A stretch of 6,818 nucleotides of DNA. Source: Acidobacteriaceae bacterium (GTDB taxonomy: Bacteria; Acidobacteriota; Terriglobia; Terriglobales; Acidobacteriaceae). This document shows positions 6,134 through 6,818 of this stretch, in pieces (the stretch's first letter is position 1; every line of letters begins with the position of its first letter). The stretch lies in contig PMWR01000382.1 of assembly GCA_003166055.1 (NCBI GenBank), positions 7,297 to 14,114 on the forward strand, written 5' to 3'. The notes beneath the pieces are model-generated. The model was not told the origin of the DNA, made no database searches, and was given only the letters and a program-made list of their open reading frames with translations. The position numbers and the translations under genes are program-made.

Positions 6134-6169
6134 ATGAAGTGCTGAATTCTGGCGCTTAAAAATGAAGTG
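6134..6169. repeat. Direct repeat ATGAAGTG pair upstream of purA
   Basis: ATGAAGTG occurs at 6134-6141 and again at 6162-6169, 28 bases apart from start to start, in the 207-base divergent region between purA and the GH32 gene. On the minus strand the copies read CACTTCAT and lie 35 and 63 bases before the purA ATG. The first copy in the purA direction is followed by TTTTTAAG, an AT-rich patch in an otherwise GC-rich region. This could mark a promoter or operator, but chance is not excluded. Confidence 0.3.
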
Positions 6170-6291
6170 TTTTCGCTGTGCACCGCCGACCGCACAACAC
6201 ACCGTTTTCGATGATAAACCCTGTCCGCATCTTCCTTCGCATTCAGGGTGCTGGTCCGTGCGCCCATTGACCTTGTAACCTTGTCGTAACC

Positions 6292-6297
6292 GAGGAG
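6292..6297 (+). promoter_or_regulatory. Strong ribosome binding site for the GH32 gene
   Basis: GAGGAG ends nine bases before the ATG at 6307. It fixes that start codon and is one of the clearest Shine-Dalgarno sites in the window. Confidence 0.8.
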
Positions 6298-6306
6298 AAT
6301 TCACAA

Positions 6307-6818
6307 ATGTCCACGGAGAGCCTCCGATCGAAGCGTGCGCAAGTCTCGTTCGGTCTGTTCCTTATCTCTGCAATCGTCTTTGTCGCACAGGTCTTCTGCC
6401 AGCCGCCGGCGGGTGGTCTTCAGGCGTCGGGTCCAGCCACCCCCTGGCAGCCGCAGATTCACTTTTATGCTCCGCCCAATTGGATCAACGATCCCAATGG
6501 CCCCATCCTGCTCAACGGCCAGTACCATCTCTTCTTTCAGTTCAACCCGTTCGGCGATCAGTGGGGACACATGAGCTGGGGCCATGCGGTTTCGTCCGAC
6601 CTGGCTCACTGGAGGCAACTCCCGGTTGCCATCCCCGAGGAGAACGGCGTGGCCATCTTCAGCGGGTCAACGGTTGAAGATCGAGACAACACCAGCGGCC
6701 TCTGCGCCGATACGGGCCAGAAAACACCCGGTTGCCTTGTCGCCATTTACACGGGAGCTTCGCCAGACAAGCAGGACCAGAACATCGCCGTCAGCCGCGA
6801 CGCGGGGGCCACCTGGAC
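6307..6818 (+). CDS. Exported GH32 fructan hydrolase (levanase / exo-inulinase-like), N-terminal part
   Basis: The first 170 residues are present; the gene runs off the right edge. Residues 7-12 are basic (RSKRAQ) and 13-31 hydrophobic, forming a signal peptide or N-terminal anchor, so the enzyme is expected outside the cytoplasm. The mature part opens with HFYAPPNWINDPNGP (52-66): Asp62 of WINDPNG is the glycoside hydrolase family 32 nucleophile. HLFFQFNPFGDQWGHMSWGHAVSSDLAHW and FSGS (118-121) are further conserved substrate-site segments. FSGSTVEDRDNTSGLC followed by LVAIYTG resembles levanases and exo-inulinases more than intracellular sucrose-6-phosphate hydrolases, in keeping with export. 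Cys133 and Cys143 are ten residues apart and could form a disulphide. The RDP and EC motifs, including the acid/base residue, lie beyond the window, so activity and exact substrate (levan, inulin, sucrose) cannot be settled. It is divergent from purA. Confidence 0.93.
   Translation, partial: MSTESLRSKRAQVSFGLFLISAIVFVAQVFCQPPAGGLQASGPATPWQPQIHFYAPPNWINDPNGPILLNGQYHLFFQFNPFGDQWGHMSWGHAVSSDLAHWRQLPVAIPEENGVAIFSGSTVEDRDNTSGLCADTGQKTPGCLVAIYTGASPDKQDQNIAVSRDAGATW

Noticed and set aside
5392..6159. 255-codon open frame on the plus strand opposite purA
   Set aside because: It is fully antisense to intact, highly conserved purA, has an Arg/His/Leu-rich composition typical of antisense frames in GC-rich DNA, and shows no family motif.
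6100..6267. 56-residue N-terminal extension of PurA
   Set aside because: PurA proteins begin a few residues before the VVLGAQWGDEGKGK signature, as from the ATG at 6099; the extension is intergenic sequence.

Overview
The window is GC-rich, densely packed bacterial chromosome carrying mostly ordinary genes. Several features together suggest an Acidobacteriota (Terriglobia-like) source: secreted DUF4440/NTF2-like proteins, a GH32 enzyme beside purA, a protein with a basic low-complexity N-terminus, and short period-7 repeats after genes. This is an inference from style, not a demonstrated assignment.

Layout. On the + strand, the C-terminal part of an M20-family metallo-amidohydrolase (1-435) is followed after 46 bases by a complete histidine-triad (HIT) nucleotide-binding protein (482-820). 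This pair converges on a minus-strand gene (960-1868). That gene encodes an unusual 302-residue protein: a long, disordered, Arg/Lys-rich N-terminal half joined to what looks like a degenerate response-regulator receiver domain. A hairpin terminator (about 865-900) lies between the convergent genes, next to a 31-base tandem array of a 7-base unit.

Upstream of the receiver-like gene is a 958-base stretch (1869-2826) with no convincing gene. It holds a minus-strand intrinsic terminator (2473-2500), a second short period-7 repeat, several hairpins, and a plus-strand ATG behind a very good Shine-Dalgarno sequence that runs antisense into the end of fpg.

From 2827 to 6099 four genes lie head to tail on the minus strand. 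In transcription order they are purA (adenylosuccinate synthase), a small antibiotic-biosynthesis-monooxygenase (ABM) domain protein, a secreted DUF4440/NTF2-like protein, and fpg/mutM (formamidopyrimidine-DNA glycosylase). The gaps are 60, 75 and 36 bases, so co-transcription is plausible. The set mixes purine synthesis, a possible quinone- or redox-related enzyme and oxidised-purine repair, but a functional link is not shown.

Divergent from purA, and separated by 207 bases, is the 5' part of an exported GH32 fructan-hydrolase gene (6307 to the window edge). No mobile element, CRISPR array, tRNA or rRNA was recognised. The items most worth a second look are the basic/receiver-like protein, the period-7 repeats next to terminators on the 3' side of genes, and the structured gene-free interval.
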